NCBI RefSeq assembly: GCF_008065115.1
Contig: NZ_CP042913.1
Coordinates: 2,330,338-2,394,337, forward strand
DNA: 64,000 nucleotides
Direction: 5' to 3'
From: Bythopirellula goksoeyrii
Lineage (GTDB): Bacteria; Planctomycetota; Planctomycetia; Pirellulales; Lacipirellulaceae
The stretch's first letter is position 1. Every line of letters starts with the position of its first letter. The notes beneath the pieces were generated by a model. The model worked only from the letters and a program-made list of their open reading frames with translations, was not told the DNA's origin and did not search any database. Made by a program: the position numbers and the translations under genes. Shown here piece after piece: positions 53,764 to 62,697 of the stretch.

Positions 53764-53825
53764 CTGTCATCCAAAGGTACTCCGAGGGATCTAGCCAGAT
53801 TTCTCGGAGTACCTCGAAATGACAG
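53764..53825. repeat. Inverted repeat with AGGTACTCCGAG arms
   Basis: Arms 53764-53786 and 53803-53825 pair over 23 bases, with four mismatches in the middle; the inner 12 bases AGGTACTCCGAG/CTCGGAGTACCT and outer CTGTCAT/ATGACAG are perfect. It lies between the SDR and RluA genes and resembles palindromic elements widespread in environmental bacterial genomes. Confidence 0.8.
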
Positions 53826-53865
53826 AAAATGAACTCCCGGACACCCTCAAATACTTTCAAGGTTT

Positions 53866-54585
53866 GTGTTTGTGAATGATTCACTAGAGATTCTCTACGA
53901 AGACGGCCCGTGCCTCGTCGTAAACAAGGCTGCCGGAGTGCTCACTCAAGCCCCACGCGGCATCGATAGCATGGAGGTCCGCGTCAAGGATTATTATCGC
54001 CGGCAAGAGCAGAAGCCGGCCGACGCGAATATCTATCTCGGTATTACTCATCGCATGGATCGGCCCACAACGGGGGCATTGATTTTTGCTCGCCATGTCC
54101 GTGCTGCCCAGCGGATTTGTGCCCAATTCGCTGATCGTACGGTCAACAAAATCTACTGGGCATTTGTTGAAGGGCACGTTACGCCGGATGAGGATACCTG
54201 GACCGACTATCTTCACAAGCGGCATGGTATTCCTAAGCCGGAGATCGTCACGGCCGACCACCCAGCAGCCAAGCATGCCATCCTGCACTATCGGGTGCTA
54301 TGGCAAAACGATTGGGGCACTTGGCTTGAGATCGAATTGGAAACGGGCCGTACACACCAGATTCGAGTGCAAGCGGCCTCACGTGGATACCCAGTCGTTG
54401 GGGATGTCGACTACGGCAGCCAGCGCCCTTTTGGCCCACCAAAAGAAGAGCCTCGTGAGCGGCCAATTGCATTGCATGCGAGGCAGATTTCTTTCCGCCA
54501 CCCCATGAAAGATGAGTCGGTGAGCGTTGTTGCTCCTTTGTCGCAGGATTGGGATGCGTTGGAGCTACCGCAGGAACTCCAATAA
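53866..54585 (+). CDS. RluA-family pseudouridine synthase
   Basis: A 239-residue protein: YEDGPCLVVNKAAGVLTQAP, then the catalytic HRMDRPTTGALIFARH (Asp of the HRLD motif) and the C-terminal LETGRTHQIRVQAASRGYPV, VGDVDYGS, ALHARQISFRHPM. No S4 domain, so it resembles the short YqcB/TruC-like members. It isomerises uridine in tRNA or rRNA; the site is unknown. Two GTG codons (53866 and 53872) are possible starts. Confidence 0.92.
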   Translation: MFVNDSLEILYEDGPCLVVNKAAGVLTQAPRGIDSMEVRVKDYYRRQEQKPADANIYLGITHRMDRPTTGALIFARHVRAAQRICAQFADRTVNKIYWAFVEGHVTPDEDTWTDYLHKRHGIPKPEIVTADHPAAKHAILHYRVLWQNDWGTWLEIELETGRTHQIRVQAASRGYPVVGDVDYGSQRPFGPPKEEPRERPIALHARQISFRHPMKDESVSVVAPLSQDWDALELPQELQ

Positions 54586-54618
54586 CCGCGGTATAACAAA
54601 TCGCCGGTCTTCTTACCG

Positions 54619-56142
54619 TCACCCAGGAATCCACCCCAGCGATTCCATCCCCTCATAGATCCAAGGCTGGGTCCAGGGGTTCCAGGTGGGATAGCTCACT
54701 GAGCATACCGACATCGCCAACAACACCAAGCACAGCACTCTGCCGCTGCGAGAAGACGCAAGCGAATCGGTCGCTGGGAGCATGCCCCAGAGCCACAGCG
54801 GGGCGAACCAAAACATCCAGCGGAAACCGCTGGTCATGCCGCCGTAGTTGCGATCTTCTAAGGGGCGCATTCCAAGATAAAACACCAGGCACACGATCGA
54901 AATGAGAGCAATTCCTGTGGCGAGTTGGCGCTCTGATGTTTCTGAGGATCTCAACCACATAGCCAAGCCGACCATGCTTAGCAGCCAAATGGGCGTGAGC
55001 GAAAAAACTCCATGGTGCCCCAGCAGACAATGCCAGGCATAAACCCATTTTGACTGCTCACCTCGGTCAATCCCCTGCCGATTAGCCCAGTAGCTCTCGA
55101 TTTCAACTCCTTCGACTGTGTAAGTGTATTGATACCAATTTTCCTCTGGGTCGGAGGCGTAGCGATGGGCGTAGGGTGGTGACCAGGTTCCGTGGGCGGC
55201 ATAGTTGGTACCGAATGCGGCTACCGCAACCAGCACAGCCGACGGAAGGAAACCGACGAGCCAAGCCTGCCGATCTCGCAGCAAGAGAGCCAGCGCTATT
55301 AGAGCAAACATCGAAAGCGCCGGGAGTTCGTTGGCCGCAGTAAAGGCGGCTGCTAGCCCGCATACGGCGTAGTCGATCTTCCGCGTGCTGCCATCGCACC
55401 AGATTCGTACAAAGTAACTTAAAGTTATGGCGGCACTCACGGCACCGATAATATGATTGTTCAGCACGATGGCAAACGTGGTGAGAAAGGTGGCAAAACA
55501 TGCCGCCGCCACGATGAAGATGCGTCCCCAGTCGGTCCGACCAAATCTTTCCGCAAGCTGAGCTATGATGAAATACATCCAGGCCAAGGGCAGGATGTTT
55601 ATAGTGAACAACATGAACCGACCGACAAAATAAGGATGTGATTCAAGTGTCATTCCCGTAAGCTTGTTGATCACCCAATACTCACCAGCGAGCAGCGTGA
55701 TCAACAGTGGTGGTTTGCTGGAATAGAGATGTAGCTCACCGTCCCGACCTCGATGCTGGACCATGTCGATGGTGTTCCACACATCTCTGTCAAGCAATTT
55801 GTCAATTTCATAAGTCCCCTGTTCGGCCAAGGCACGAATTGCCAGCCAACGGCTACGGTCATTTGCACTCAGGAAGGGACGCTGGAGGGTACGCCCGGCC
55901 ACGATCTTCTCGCGAGCCTCGTGGAGCTTGGCTTCAAAGTCTTCAGAAGAGAGATTCTGGCTCTCAAGTTCTTTCTCTATGGGTGCCAGTTGGCGATTAA
56001 TCAGATGAATTTCCAAATCCATCCTATTGACGGAATTCACTGACATCAGACGACCGGACATGCTGCCAACTGCCACTGCAATGAGCAGCCAGTATACTGC
56101 CCAGCGTAGTTGTCGATGAGAGTCAGAATCTAAATCGGTCAT
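54619..56142 (-). CDS. GT-C-like polytopic membrane protein
   Basis: A 507-residue protein with an N-terminal membrane helix, a soluble stretch of about 120 residues containing a helical segment (EIHLINRQLAPIEKELESQN) and a DRDVWNTIDMVQHRGRDGEL portion, then many hydrophobic segments. The SSKPPLLITLLAGEYWVINK and later NYGGMTSGFRWMFWFAPLWL segments recall membrane mannosyltransferase-like (GT-C) enzymes, but I see no clear catalytic motif. It overlaps the upstream GT2 glycosyltransferase by 4 bases (ATGA), which supports a shared role in lipid-linked glycan transfer. Confidence 0.7.
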   Translation of the reverse strand: MTDLDSDSHRQLRWAVYWLLIAVAVGSMSGRLMSVNSVNRMDLEIHLINRQLAPIEKELESQNLSSEDFEAKLHEAREKIVAGRTLQRPFLSANDRSRWLAIRALAEQGTYEIDKLLDRDVWNTIDMVQHRGRDGELHLYSSKPPLLITLLAGEYWVINKLTGMTLESHPYFVGRFMLFTINILPLAWMYFIIAQLAERFGRTDWGRIFIVAAACFATFLTTFAIVLNNHIIGAVSAAITLSYFVRIWCDGSTRKIDYAVCGLAAAFTAANELPALSMFALIALALLLRDRQAWLVGFLPSAVLVAVAAFGTNYAAHGTWSPPYAHRYASDPEENWYQYTYTVEGVEIESYWANRQGIDRGEQSKWVYAWHCLLGHHGVFSLTPIWLLSMVGLAMWLRSSETSERQLATGIALISIVCLVFYLGMRPLEDRNYGGMTSGFRWMFWFAPLWLWGMLPATDSLASSRSGRVLCLVLLAMSVCSVSYPTWNPWTQPWIYEGMESLGWIPG

Positions 56143-57149
56143 GAAGGGGGGCTTTCGGCGGAGTGGCTTACTTCAACCGGAGGGACTTGCTGGTCCTGCT
56201 TATCCGGTTCCGTATGGGCGGCAATCGAATATGCATCGCTGTCCCGTGAAAATAATGCGGAGATCAATTCGGCTACGAATCCCAGTGCCATTAATTGCGC
56301 ACCTATCAGCAGCAGCACAAGTGAATAGTACAGAGCTGCCGTTTCGTGTAAATGGATCGGCGTATGCCCCGGAAGACGCGACACGCACCAATAGATCGCC
56401 AGATACCCCATGCCTAGAATTCCAAGCATTAGCGACGTAAGCGCCCCCATCCCCAACCAATGTTGCGGCCGCTGATTGAAATGCGTGATGAATCGCACGG
56501 TCAGAAGATCCAAAAGCCCCTTGGGAATTCGGAGCCAACCATATTTGGATTTGCCCGTCGTACGTGGTCGGTGGTGGACCACGATTTCCCCCACGCGAAA
56601 ACCCCGTGCGGCGGCCAGCACTGGGACAAACCGATGCAGCTCTCCGTAGAGTCGGACTTCGTTGATCACCTCTCGGCGAAAACACTTCAGCCCGCAATTA
56701 TGATCATGGAGCTGTACGCCGGTCATCCAACTCACCAACCAGTTGAACACTTTCGAAGGGCCGGTCTTGTGCCAGGGATCATGCCGCTCTTGTTTCCAAC
56801 CGTTGACCACATCATAACCTTCGTTCAATTTAGCGATCAGGTTGGGGATCTCAGCCGGATCATCCTGAAGGTCGGCATCCATGGTGATAATAATCTCTCC
56901 CACGGCAGCATTGAACCCGGCACTGAGCGCGGCCGCCTTGCCGAAATTTCTGCGAAAACGAATCCCCAGGACACGAGGGTCCTGCTGGGCAAGTTGTTCG
57001 ATGACCTGCCAGGAGTTGTCCGTCGAGCCATCGTCCACAATGACGATCTGGAGGTCATACCCTTTCGCCTCGGCAACGAGAGCGAGCTGCGCATGGAGTT
57101 GCTCCAAACTGAGAGCTTCGTTCAAAGAGGGGATGACGATGCTAATCAT
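56139..57149 (-). CDS. Glycosyltransferase family 2 (polyprenyl-phosphate type)
   Basis: A 336-residue protein with the GT2 fold: MISIVIPSLNEALSLEQLHA, VIVDDGSTDNSWQVIEQLA, FRRNFGKAAALSAGFNAAVG and the metal-binding TMDADLQDDPAEIPNLI. GLKCFRREVI and KSKYGWLRIPKGLLDLLTVR match DPM1/ArnC/GtrB-type enzymes, with two C-terminal membrane helices. These make polyprenyl-phosphate sugars used by GT-C enzymes. The next gene downstream, a GT-C-like protein, overlaps it by 4 bases, fitting donor plus transferase. Confidence 0.9.
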   Translation of the reverse strand: MISIVIPSLNEALSLEQLHAQLALVAEAKGYDLQIVIVDDGSTDNSWQVIEQLAQQDPRVLGIRFRRNFGKAAALSAGFNAAVGEIIITMDADLQDDPAEIPNLIAKLNEGYDVVNGWKQERHDPWHKTGPSKVFNWLVSWMTGVQLHDHNCGLKCFRREVINEVRLYGELHRFVPVLAAARGFRVGEIVVHHRPRTTGKSKYGWLRIPKGLLDLLTVRFITHFNQRPQHWLGMGALTSLMLGILGMGYLAIYWCVSRLPGHTPIHLHETAALYYSLVLLLIGAQLMALGFVAELISALFSRDSDAYSIAAHTEPDKQDQQVPPVEVSHSAESPPS

Positions 57150-57343
57150 AGGTATGGGCTGTGGTTTGCTTTTTGTCGTTTCGACAGGTCTTCGCGACCG
57201 AGGAATGATAACTTCCTTCTATCTCCAGAATAGCAGAAACTTTGCCTTGGACCAAAACCCATCTTTCAGCGGGAAACGATTCTCCCCTAGAATAGGCCGG
57301 TTCCCCCAATCCATAGATCTACCCCTTTGCGCAGGAGTTCCCC

Positions 57344-58528
57344 GTGCCTCGCGTTGTTTCGTTCATTGTCCTGATCGCGATTATTCTCTTGATCGGCTTG
57401 AAGTTTTTTCAAGTGATGATCTTGTTCATTGTTCCATTGTTTATGGCAGCAGTGCTGGTGGTTGTCTTCAAGCCACTACACCTCTGGATCACTGACCGGG
57501 TCAAAGGCCGCACGAATCTGGCAGCGGTACTCTCGACGCTTGCGATTGTCTTAATTGTTCTCCTGCCAACCGTTGGCCTAACCGTGCGTGCCGTCTCCGA
57601 AGGAGCGGAGTTGTTTGCAAACCTTGGTGCTGAACAGGCTGCATTACTGCAGGGCAAGGAGTTGCCCCCAGAGCTGCCCCTCAAGGAAGGGGATGTGATT
57701 GAGGCTGAGAAGAAATCTCTTACTCTGTTCATCACCGAATTAGTAAGCGAGACGAATTCGCTGCTGAAAAGATTTCATATCCCTTATAACCTAGAAGCCC
57801 CTGTCGTCGAAAAGGAAATCGAAAATAGCCTCCGACAAATGGCCACGCCGTTGGCTGTAGGAGGATTTCGCATTCTCATCAACACCCTCATCGGCCTCGC
57901 CATCCTGATAATCACGACTTACTATCTCTTTGCCGATGGACCGGCCATGGCAGCTGGACTCATGCGACTCTCACCGCTGGATGATCAATACGAACAGGAG
58001 TTACTCGATAAATTCAGCGAGATCAGTCGCTCCGTGGTACTGGCTACGCTCGCCTCAGCGTTCGCCCAGGGACTCCTGGCAGGAATAGGGTTCTACTTTG
58101 CCGGGGCCGACAAAGTTTTCTTTCTTACGGGACTCACGATGTTCCTGGCATTGATTCCTTTCGTGGGTGCCGCTGCCGTGTGGGTCCCGGTCTGTGCATG
58201 GCTCCACTTTCACGACAATCATACGACGGCTGCGGTCGTCCTGGCCATCTATTGCGCCGGTGTTGTTTCGATGGTTGACAATATCATCAAGCCCTACATC
58301 CTCCACGGCCACGCCAATCTGCACCCGCTGCTGGCCCTGTTGAGCGTCATTGGCGGAGTTCAGGTTCTCGGCCCTATTGGCATTCTTGTCGGACCTATGC
58401 TCGTTGCCTTTTTGCAGGCCCTCTTGAACATGCTTAACAAAGAACTCGGCCAAATGGGCAACAAACCTGTGGTAGCCCTACAAGAAGCCATGACTCCCTC
58501 GGCTTCGCCACCCACCAAGAAGCAATAA
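57344..58528 (+). CDS. AI-2E family transporter (TqsA/PerM-like permease)
   Basis: The protein has 394 residues from a GTG at 57344, with AGGAG 7 bases upstream. Membrane segments: VVSFIVLIAIILLIGLKFFQ and VPLFMAAVLVVVFKPLHLWI at the start, LSTLAIVLIVLLPTVGLTVR, then a cytosolic loop of about 100 residues, and a C-terminal bundle (GLLAGIGFYFAGADKVFFLT, FLALIPFVGAAAVWVP, VDNIIKPYILHG). The PFVGAAAVWVP and DNIIKP features are family hallmarks. Members export autoinducer-2 or ions or other solutes, so the substrate is open. A 38-bp repeat begins one base after its stop. Confidence 0.9.
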   Translation: MPRVVSFIVLIAIILLIGLKFFQVMILFIVPLFMAAVLVVVFKPLHLWITDRVKGRTNLAAVLSTLAIVLIVLLPTVGLTVRAVSEGAELFANLGAEQAALLQGKELPPELPLKEGDVIEAEKKSLTLFITELVSETNSLLKRFHIPYNLEAPVVEKEIENSLRQMATPLAVGGFRILINTLIGLAILIITTYYLFADGPAMAAGLMRLSPLDDQYEQELLDKFSEISRSVVLATLASAFAQGLLAGIGFYFAGADKVFFLTGLTMFLALIPFVGAAAVWVPVCAWLHFHDNHTTAAVVLAIYCAGVVSMVDNIIKPYILHGHANLHPLLALLSVIGGVQVLGPIGILVGPMLVAFLQALLNMLNKELGQMGNKPVVALQEAMTPSASPPTKKQ

Positions 58529-58529
58529 G

Positions 58530-58567
58530 GTTAGCCGCGATGCGGAGCGCCAGCGCAGCAGAGCGCG
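58530..58567 (+). repeat. 38-bp dispersed repeat, copy 2
   Basis: Identical over 37 of 38 bases to the reverse complement of 17239-17276. It begins GTTAGCCGCGATGCGGAG, one base after the stop of the AI-2E permease gene. Confidence 0.85.
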
Positions 58568-58623
58568 AAGAGGCAAGCTATGGGCAAAAACGAAACGAAA
58601 AGTGGAATAAAGGTAGTGTTTTC

Positions 58624-59040
58624 TTACCCATCACTACTCAGATACCCCGCACTCGACTGAAAATACTTGCGCCGCCGCGACTCCGTAGCTGCCGCATCTT
58701 CTGCCGTAGCATGGAGATTTCGCAAATCGTCAAGGCTGGCGTTGCATACCCGACAGCCAATCGTGTTGAGATGGAAACGAATGTAGTCGGTCTGCGAATC
58801 GTCAAGAATTTCGAGCAGGAAACTACCCAACTGTTCCCGCGTAGGGCAACTGAGCCGTTCACGTCGCCAGATGGCCCCCAAGGTGTGAAGCCCCGCATCG
58901 CGGCCGCCCACGATGGCTGTCAGCCGATCTGTCAGGGACGAGTCATCTCGTAGCGCCTGCTCGATGCTTGCCATGCGATCCTGAGGCAGATCTTCGTCGA
59001 GATAGGCAGATAGTTCAGCGTCGGTAAAGGTGTCGGACAT
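58624..59040 (-). CDS. Anti-sigma factor-like protein
   Basis: The protein has 138 residues from the ATG at 59040 (MSDTFTDAELSAYLDEDLPQ). An N-terminal helical bundle (DRMASIEQALRDDSSLTDRL) is followed by EQLGSFLLEILDDSQTDYIR and a His-x5-Cys-x2-Cys pattern (HLNTIGCRVC), which recalls the zinc anti-sigma site. No membrane helix. It begins 7 bases after the stop of the sigma gene, so the pair is co-transcribed; the anti-sigma role is by position and the HCC motif. Confidence 0.7.
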   Translation of the reverse strand: MSDTFTDAELSAYLDEDLPQDRMASIEQALRDDSSLTDRLTAIVGGRDAGLHTLGAIWRRERLSCPTREQLGSFLLEILDDSQTDYIRFHLNTIGCRVCNASLDDLRNLHATAEDAAATESRRRKYFQSSAGYLSSDG

Positions 59041-59047
59041 CGATCTC

Positions 59048-59686
59048 TCAAGCATAAAGTTCGGGGAACACGTCTTCGCTCAAACGCTGGGAGCGAACGA
59101 TCTTGCGCAGGCGTTCGAGGAAGTCATATTTAAAATTGGCAACCTGTTGCTCGCTGAGATCCAATTCCTCTGCCACTTGTTTGTTAGGCCAGCCCATGAC
59201 GAACAGCAATTCCATGCACTGGATTTTTTGCCAATCGCCGGCAGATTGCCACTTTTCGATCTGCTCAGCAATTCCAGTGGCAACCGCTTCGTCTTCCATA
59301 ACGTGCCTCTCCCCGCTGCGGGCAATGCTGCTTGCCTGGCGCGCCATCCCGACCAACTCCCAATTGCCGGAGGAGTTTTCGCCCGTTGAAAGGGGAATCG
59401 CCGGGCGTCGGCCTTCGCGGCGCAAGTGGTCTGTCAGCTTATGGGCCGCGATCGAGAAGAGCCAACTTTCCAGCGAGCGTTGTGGATCATAGTTCGGCAG
59501 ACTAGTCAGGAATCCGATGAACGTTTCCTGCACGACATCTTCGCTCGCGGCTCTGCGGCGCAACCGGCTATCGACAAACGCCAGCAGGCGCCCTTCATAC
59601 TGGGCAATCAACTGATCCCACGCGTCGGGCTTCCCCCGGCGAATCTCCTCGACAAGCAGTACATTGGGCTGAGCGGAATCAGTCAT
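59048..59686 (-). CDS. ECF-type RNA polymerase sigma factor 2
   Basis: A 212-residue protein. Region 2: AWDQLIAQYEGRLLAFVDSR, RRRAASEDVVQETFIGFLTS, RSLESWLFSIAAHKLTDHLR; a linker with SSGNWELVGMARQ; region 4: MGWPNKQVAEELDLSEQQVA, NFKYDFLERLRKIV. This matches planctomycete ECF factors. It pairs with the anti-sigma gene just downstream. The head of the gene is preceded by a double palindrome. Its regulon is not visible in the window. Confidence 0.9.
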   Translation of the reverse strand: MTDSAQPNVLLVEEIRRGKPDAWDQLIAQYEGRLLAFVDSRLRRRAASEDVVQETFIGFLTSLPNYDPQRSLESWLFSIAAHKLTDHLRREGRRPAIPLSTGENSSGNWELVGMARQASSIARSGERHVMEDEAVATGIAEQIEKWQSAGDWQKIQCMELLFVMGWPNKQVAEELDLSEQQVANFKYDFLERLRKIVRSQRLSEDVFPELYA

Positions 59687-59688
59687 AG

Positions 59689-59722
59689 GCTAAAAGGCTT
59701 TAGCCGCGTTGCAACGCAACGC
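59689..59722. repeat. Double palindrome upstream of sigma factor 2
   Basis: GCTAAA/TTTAGC (59689-59704) is followed by GCGTTGC/GCAACGC (59706-59722). It contains TAGCCGCGTTGC, a variant of the TAGCCGCGATGC end seen at 6284, 17265 and 58530. Confidence 0.65.
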
Positions 59723-59728
59723 AGGGAA

Positions 59729-60661
59729 TTATCGGACAAGCAAAAACGCAACCGCGATTATCGCAATTGCGCTCCCCCAAAGCAACTGCTGGCTGTAATA
59801 GCCTCGTGTCCAGGTGTCGACCCGCAGCAGTCCGTACACTGCTGCCAAGGCGGCGATGAGAATAGCGGCGTATTTGCCAAAACTCTGCAATCGGGTCCTG
59901 CGTTCGTGATTGAGCCATGCGTGGCGAAGTTCGTTGTCGACACTGTCATTGAATTCTAAAAGGGCATAGACCTTGTGCATGGTCCCTACGGAAGTAGCAA
60001 CGGTTCCTGTAAACTTGTCGCGGCAAATGTCACGGAGAATGAAATCCAGGCCAATGCCGAGTGGCAGTGGGCTTGAAACCTTCACGGGATATCCCGCCTC
60101 GCCTGATACCAATTGCTCGATCCGACGGCAAACGGCCTGTGGCAGTTGTTCTGCCTCAAGTTGCCGGAAGCATTCGTCCTCAGTGACAAAAGGATCCGAT
60201 GCGACTCTCTGCCTGTAGACATTGCCAATCGCCTTGGGGGGAGTGACTACCCAATTTGGAGGAAGTTCTCCCTCAGCACTCAGTCCAATGGTTTTGGCAA
60301 TTAACTCGACCTTTTCCTGTTCGTTGGAATCGTCTTCCTCGGCGGAGGCACTTGTCAGATCAATCTGAGACTCGGTCAGTTTTTCCCAAAGGGCATCGAG
60401 GGAGGAGCCATGTTCAGTCAAGCGGGACGTACTTGAGATATTCGGATCCTCGTAGTTTATCGCGTCCACTGCTGAGGTGGTTTCTACGTGTCTATTGGCC
60501 CTGTAGGATAAGCCCATGACGAACATTACCCCACAAAAAAGAAAAACGAATCCAGCAATAGCGAAGCGAGATCCCTTCAATAGCAGCACCAATATCAATA
60601 TCGGCAATCCTATGAATAACAAGATCCCAAGTAAGCTGAGGCTTATGCCGATCATCGCCAT
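59729..60661 (-). CDS. Membrane protein of unknown function
   Basis: The protein has 310 residues from the ATG at 60661 in the TGATG overlap with the kinase stop; the AAGGAGGG lies in the last kinase codons. Two hydrophobic segments at the start (GISLSLLGILLFIGLPILIL, FAIAGFVFLFCGVMFVMGLS) and two at the end (KYAAILIAALAAVYGLL, LLWGSAIAIIAVAFLLVR) frame a soluble part of about 170 residues with VAQ-like repeats (ECFRQLEAEQLPQAVCRRIE, EAGYPVKVSSPLPLGIG). No family recognised. The coupled kinase suggests it is part of a signalling unit. Confidence 0.65.
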   Translation of the reverse strand: MAMIGISLSLLGILLFIGLPILILVLLLKGSRFAIAGFVFLFCGVMFVMGLSYRANRHVETTSAVDAINYEDPNISSTSRLTEHGSSLDALWEKLTESQIDLTSASAEEDDSNEQEKVELIAKTIGLSAEGELPPNWVVTPPKAIGNVYRQRVASDPFVTEDECFRQLEAEQLPQAVCRRIEQLVSGEAGYPVKVSSPLPLGIGLDFILRDICRDKFTGTVATSVGTMHKVYALLEFNDSVDNELRHAWLNHERRTRLQSFGKYAAILIAALAAVYGLLRVDTWTRGYYSQQLLWGSAIAIIAVAFLLVR

Positions 60662-62649
60662 CACATCCCTCCTTGCTCAGCAATCGCACGGCGGCGACTT
60701 GGTGGAAGCCAAGGGCTGGCGAACTGCAAGGTAAACGACATGATTGCTGCGACCAAGATTCCCAGCGGTTGGGGGAACCACCATACGAAATGCAGCAACC
60801 ACGCTAGGAAACCGCACCAGATGATTGCCCAGATGCTCACGCGGCTGGAGCGGGTCGATTCAGCTTGTTCCCACCACGCCACTAGCACAAATAGGAAGGC
60901 GAAATACGCGGCGTAGATTTGCAGCGGCAATTGGCCAACCAGACCGTCCTTGATCCCCAGGGTTCCGCTCAGCAGGCTCTGCCCCGGCTTGATTCCCATG
61001 TCGTTCCACGTTCCCTGCGAGAGCATCAGCCAGTCGGCAAACGCCCAGGCCAACACGCCGACCGCCGCGCCAGAAAGCAACTGGATGAATCTCAAGGGAG
61101 CCTGGTCCTCGATTTTCCCCTCGTTGAGCTTCGTAGGGATCATAATCGCCCAGCAGCCAAGCGAAGAGACCGCCGTCATCCAAGCGAACAAGCTCCAACT
61201 GAAAGGGGAGGCCATGATCAAGCAGACGACCAATGAGGCAATTGTCGACACAACCGAAGCGAAAAACATCCCTCCGACCAATTCAGCGATACGATCGTGA
61301 ATTGATTTGGCGGCGGCGTATTCGCGAAGTTGCCGTTGACGACTCAGCCGTTGGAGCCGCCGAGAACCCCTTTTCTTCCCATCATAGGTATTTGGTGGGA
61401 CCGCTGGAGGAATCGATGATCTAGGTGTTCCTGTACCAGATTGAGCTTTATTCGGTTGAACAACAATCGTCCATATCACACGATAGACGAGATAAGTGAT
61501 CCCTAGAAAAATCCCCATCGTGACCCATTCTGGCGACGTAGCTAGCAAGCCGATGGCTAGCACTACCAGCAGAGCCGATTTTAAGAGGGGATGCATCCTA
61601 CTTTGGTTGAATCGGGTCTTGGCTTCGCGCCATTCCTTAGTGATCGCGGCGAGGATCGGCTCTTCGTCTGGCTGATTGGGAGCCGACTGAGAGTAGTCAC
61701 GTGGCGCAGCGGGGGCAACGCTTGGTTCGCCATTTGTGGTTCCCATGTCAACACGTGGCAGTGGTTGCTGACTGCCGAGGCTGCTACTGCCGTTTGGCAT
61801 CGACTGCAGCATTTCTGCAACGCTCCGCAGACGCGTCTCAGGGTCCTTATTCATGGCACCCTGGACTATGCCACGGTACGGTTCGGCCAAGGCCTGGAGG
61901 TCTGGTTCGGCAGTGAGATGCTTCATCAGAACTTCGCCAACGCTCTCGCCCTCGAACGGTACGTGGCCGGTGAGCATCTCGTAGAGGATGATTCCTAAGG
62001 CATAGGTGTCAATCTCACGACCATAGCGACCGTTGGCGATTTCGGGTGCCATGTAGTGCACGGTGCCTACGCTTTCGGTCTGGCCACTACGGCGACTGCA
62101 AGAAATGAACTTCGACAATCCGTAATCGCCAATCTTGACGGTATCTTCATCCAGGAAAATGTTCGCTGGTTTCAAGTCGCGATGGACGATGCCGTGGTCG
62201 TGCAAGTAGGCCACGCCGGCAGCAATTCCACTAAACCATGCAATTGCTAAGTCGACTGGCATCCCGTTCGGGTGACGGTCGATAGCATCTTCGAGAGATT
62301 CACCGGAGACATATTCCATCACCACCCATCGGTCATCGTTCTCGTCGGTACGAATATCGTAGATAGCGACCAGGTTGGCATGTTTGAGATTCAAGCAGTG
62401 GGTGACACCACGAATCTCAACATCGAGATTGCGGCGAATGAGCTTGAGAGCGACTTCCTTGCCCGCGTCGCTCAGGGCGTAGTACACCTCGCCAAATCCC
62501 CCGCGACCAACTCCCCGCTTGATCGTGTACCCATCCAGCGGCTGGCTGCCACTGGCGTACGTGAAGCGCTGACCAGCCTTGGGCCGATCGTCGGATTCGG
62601 GTTCTGGATACGGTGCAGTCATGGCAGGTTCTGTGGCTAGTGCGGACAC
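60661..62649 (-). CDS. Membrane serine/threonine protein kinase
   Basis: A 662-residue protein with an N-terminal Hanks-type kinase domain: GVGRGGFGEVYYA (P-loop), VALKLIRR, VVMEYVSGESLEDAI, the catalytic HRDLKPANIFL, IGDYGLSK (DYG in place of DFG), VHYMAPE and DTYALGIILYEMLTG. After a Pro-rich linker (residues about 295-350) come several membrane segments (LLKSALLVVLAIGLLATSP and others). It overlaps the next gene. The GTG at 62649 is taken; an ATG at 62622 is possible. An FHA protein encoded upstream would bind its phosphothreonine products. Confidence 0.9.
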   Translation of the reverse strand: MSALATEPAMTAPYPEPESDDRPKAGQRFTYASGSQPLDGYTIKRGVGRGGFGEVYYALSDAGKEVALKLIRRNLDVEIRGVTHCLNLKHANLVAIYDIRTDENDDRWVVMEYVSGESLEDAIDRHPNGMPVDLAIAWFSGIAAGVAYLHDHGIVHRDLKPANIFLDEDTVKIGDYGLSKFISCSRRSGQTESVGTVHYMAPEIANGRYGREIDTYALGIILYEMLTGHVPFEGESVGEVLMKHLTAEPDLQALAEPYRGIVQGAMNKDPETRLRSVAEMLQSMPNGSSSLGSQQPLPRVDMGTTNGEPSVAPAAPRDYSQSAPNQPDEEPILAAITKEWREAKTRFNQSRMHPLLKSALLVVLAIGLLATSPEWVTMGIFLGITYLVYRVIWTIVVQPNKAQSGTGTPRSSIPPAVPPNTYDGKKRGSRRLQRLSRQRQLREYAAAKSIHDRIAELVGGMFFASVVSTIASLVVCLIMASPFSWSLFAWMTAVSSLGCWAIMIPTKLNEGKIEDQAPLRFIQLLSGAAVGVLAWAFADWLMLSQGTWNDMGIKPGQSLLSGTLGIKDGLVGQLPLQIYAAYFAFLFVLVAWWEQAESTRSSRVSIWAIIWCGFLAWLLHFVWWFPQPLGILVAAIMSFTLQFASPWLPPSRRRAIAEQGGM

Positions 62650-62697
62650 TTGCTTGGTCTTTCTTTAATTGATTCTAACTTGATTAGGGCCTCTCGC

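Noticed and set aside
58624-59040. Plus-strand 137-codon frame at 58540-58953 as a gene
   Set aside because: It starts in the 38-bp repeat and runs antisense to the anti-sigma gene; the minus strand has coupled sigma/anti-sigma logic.
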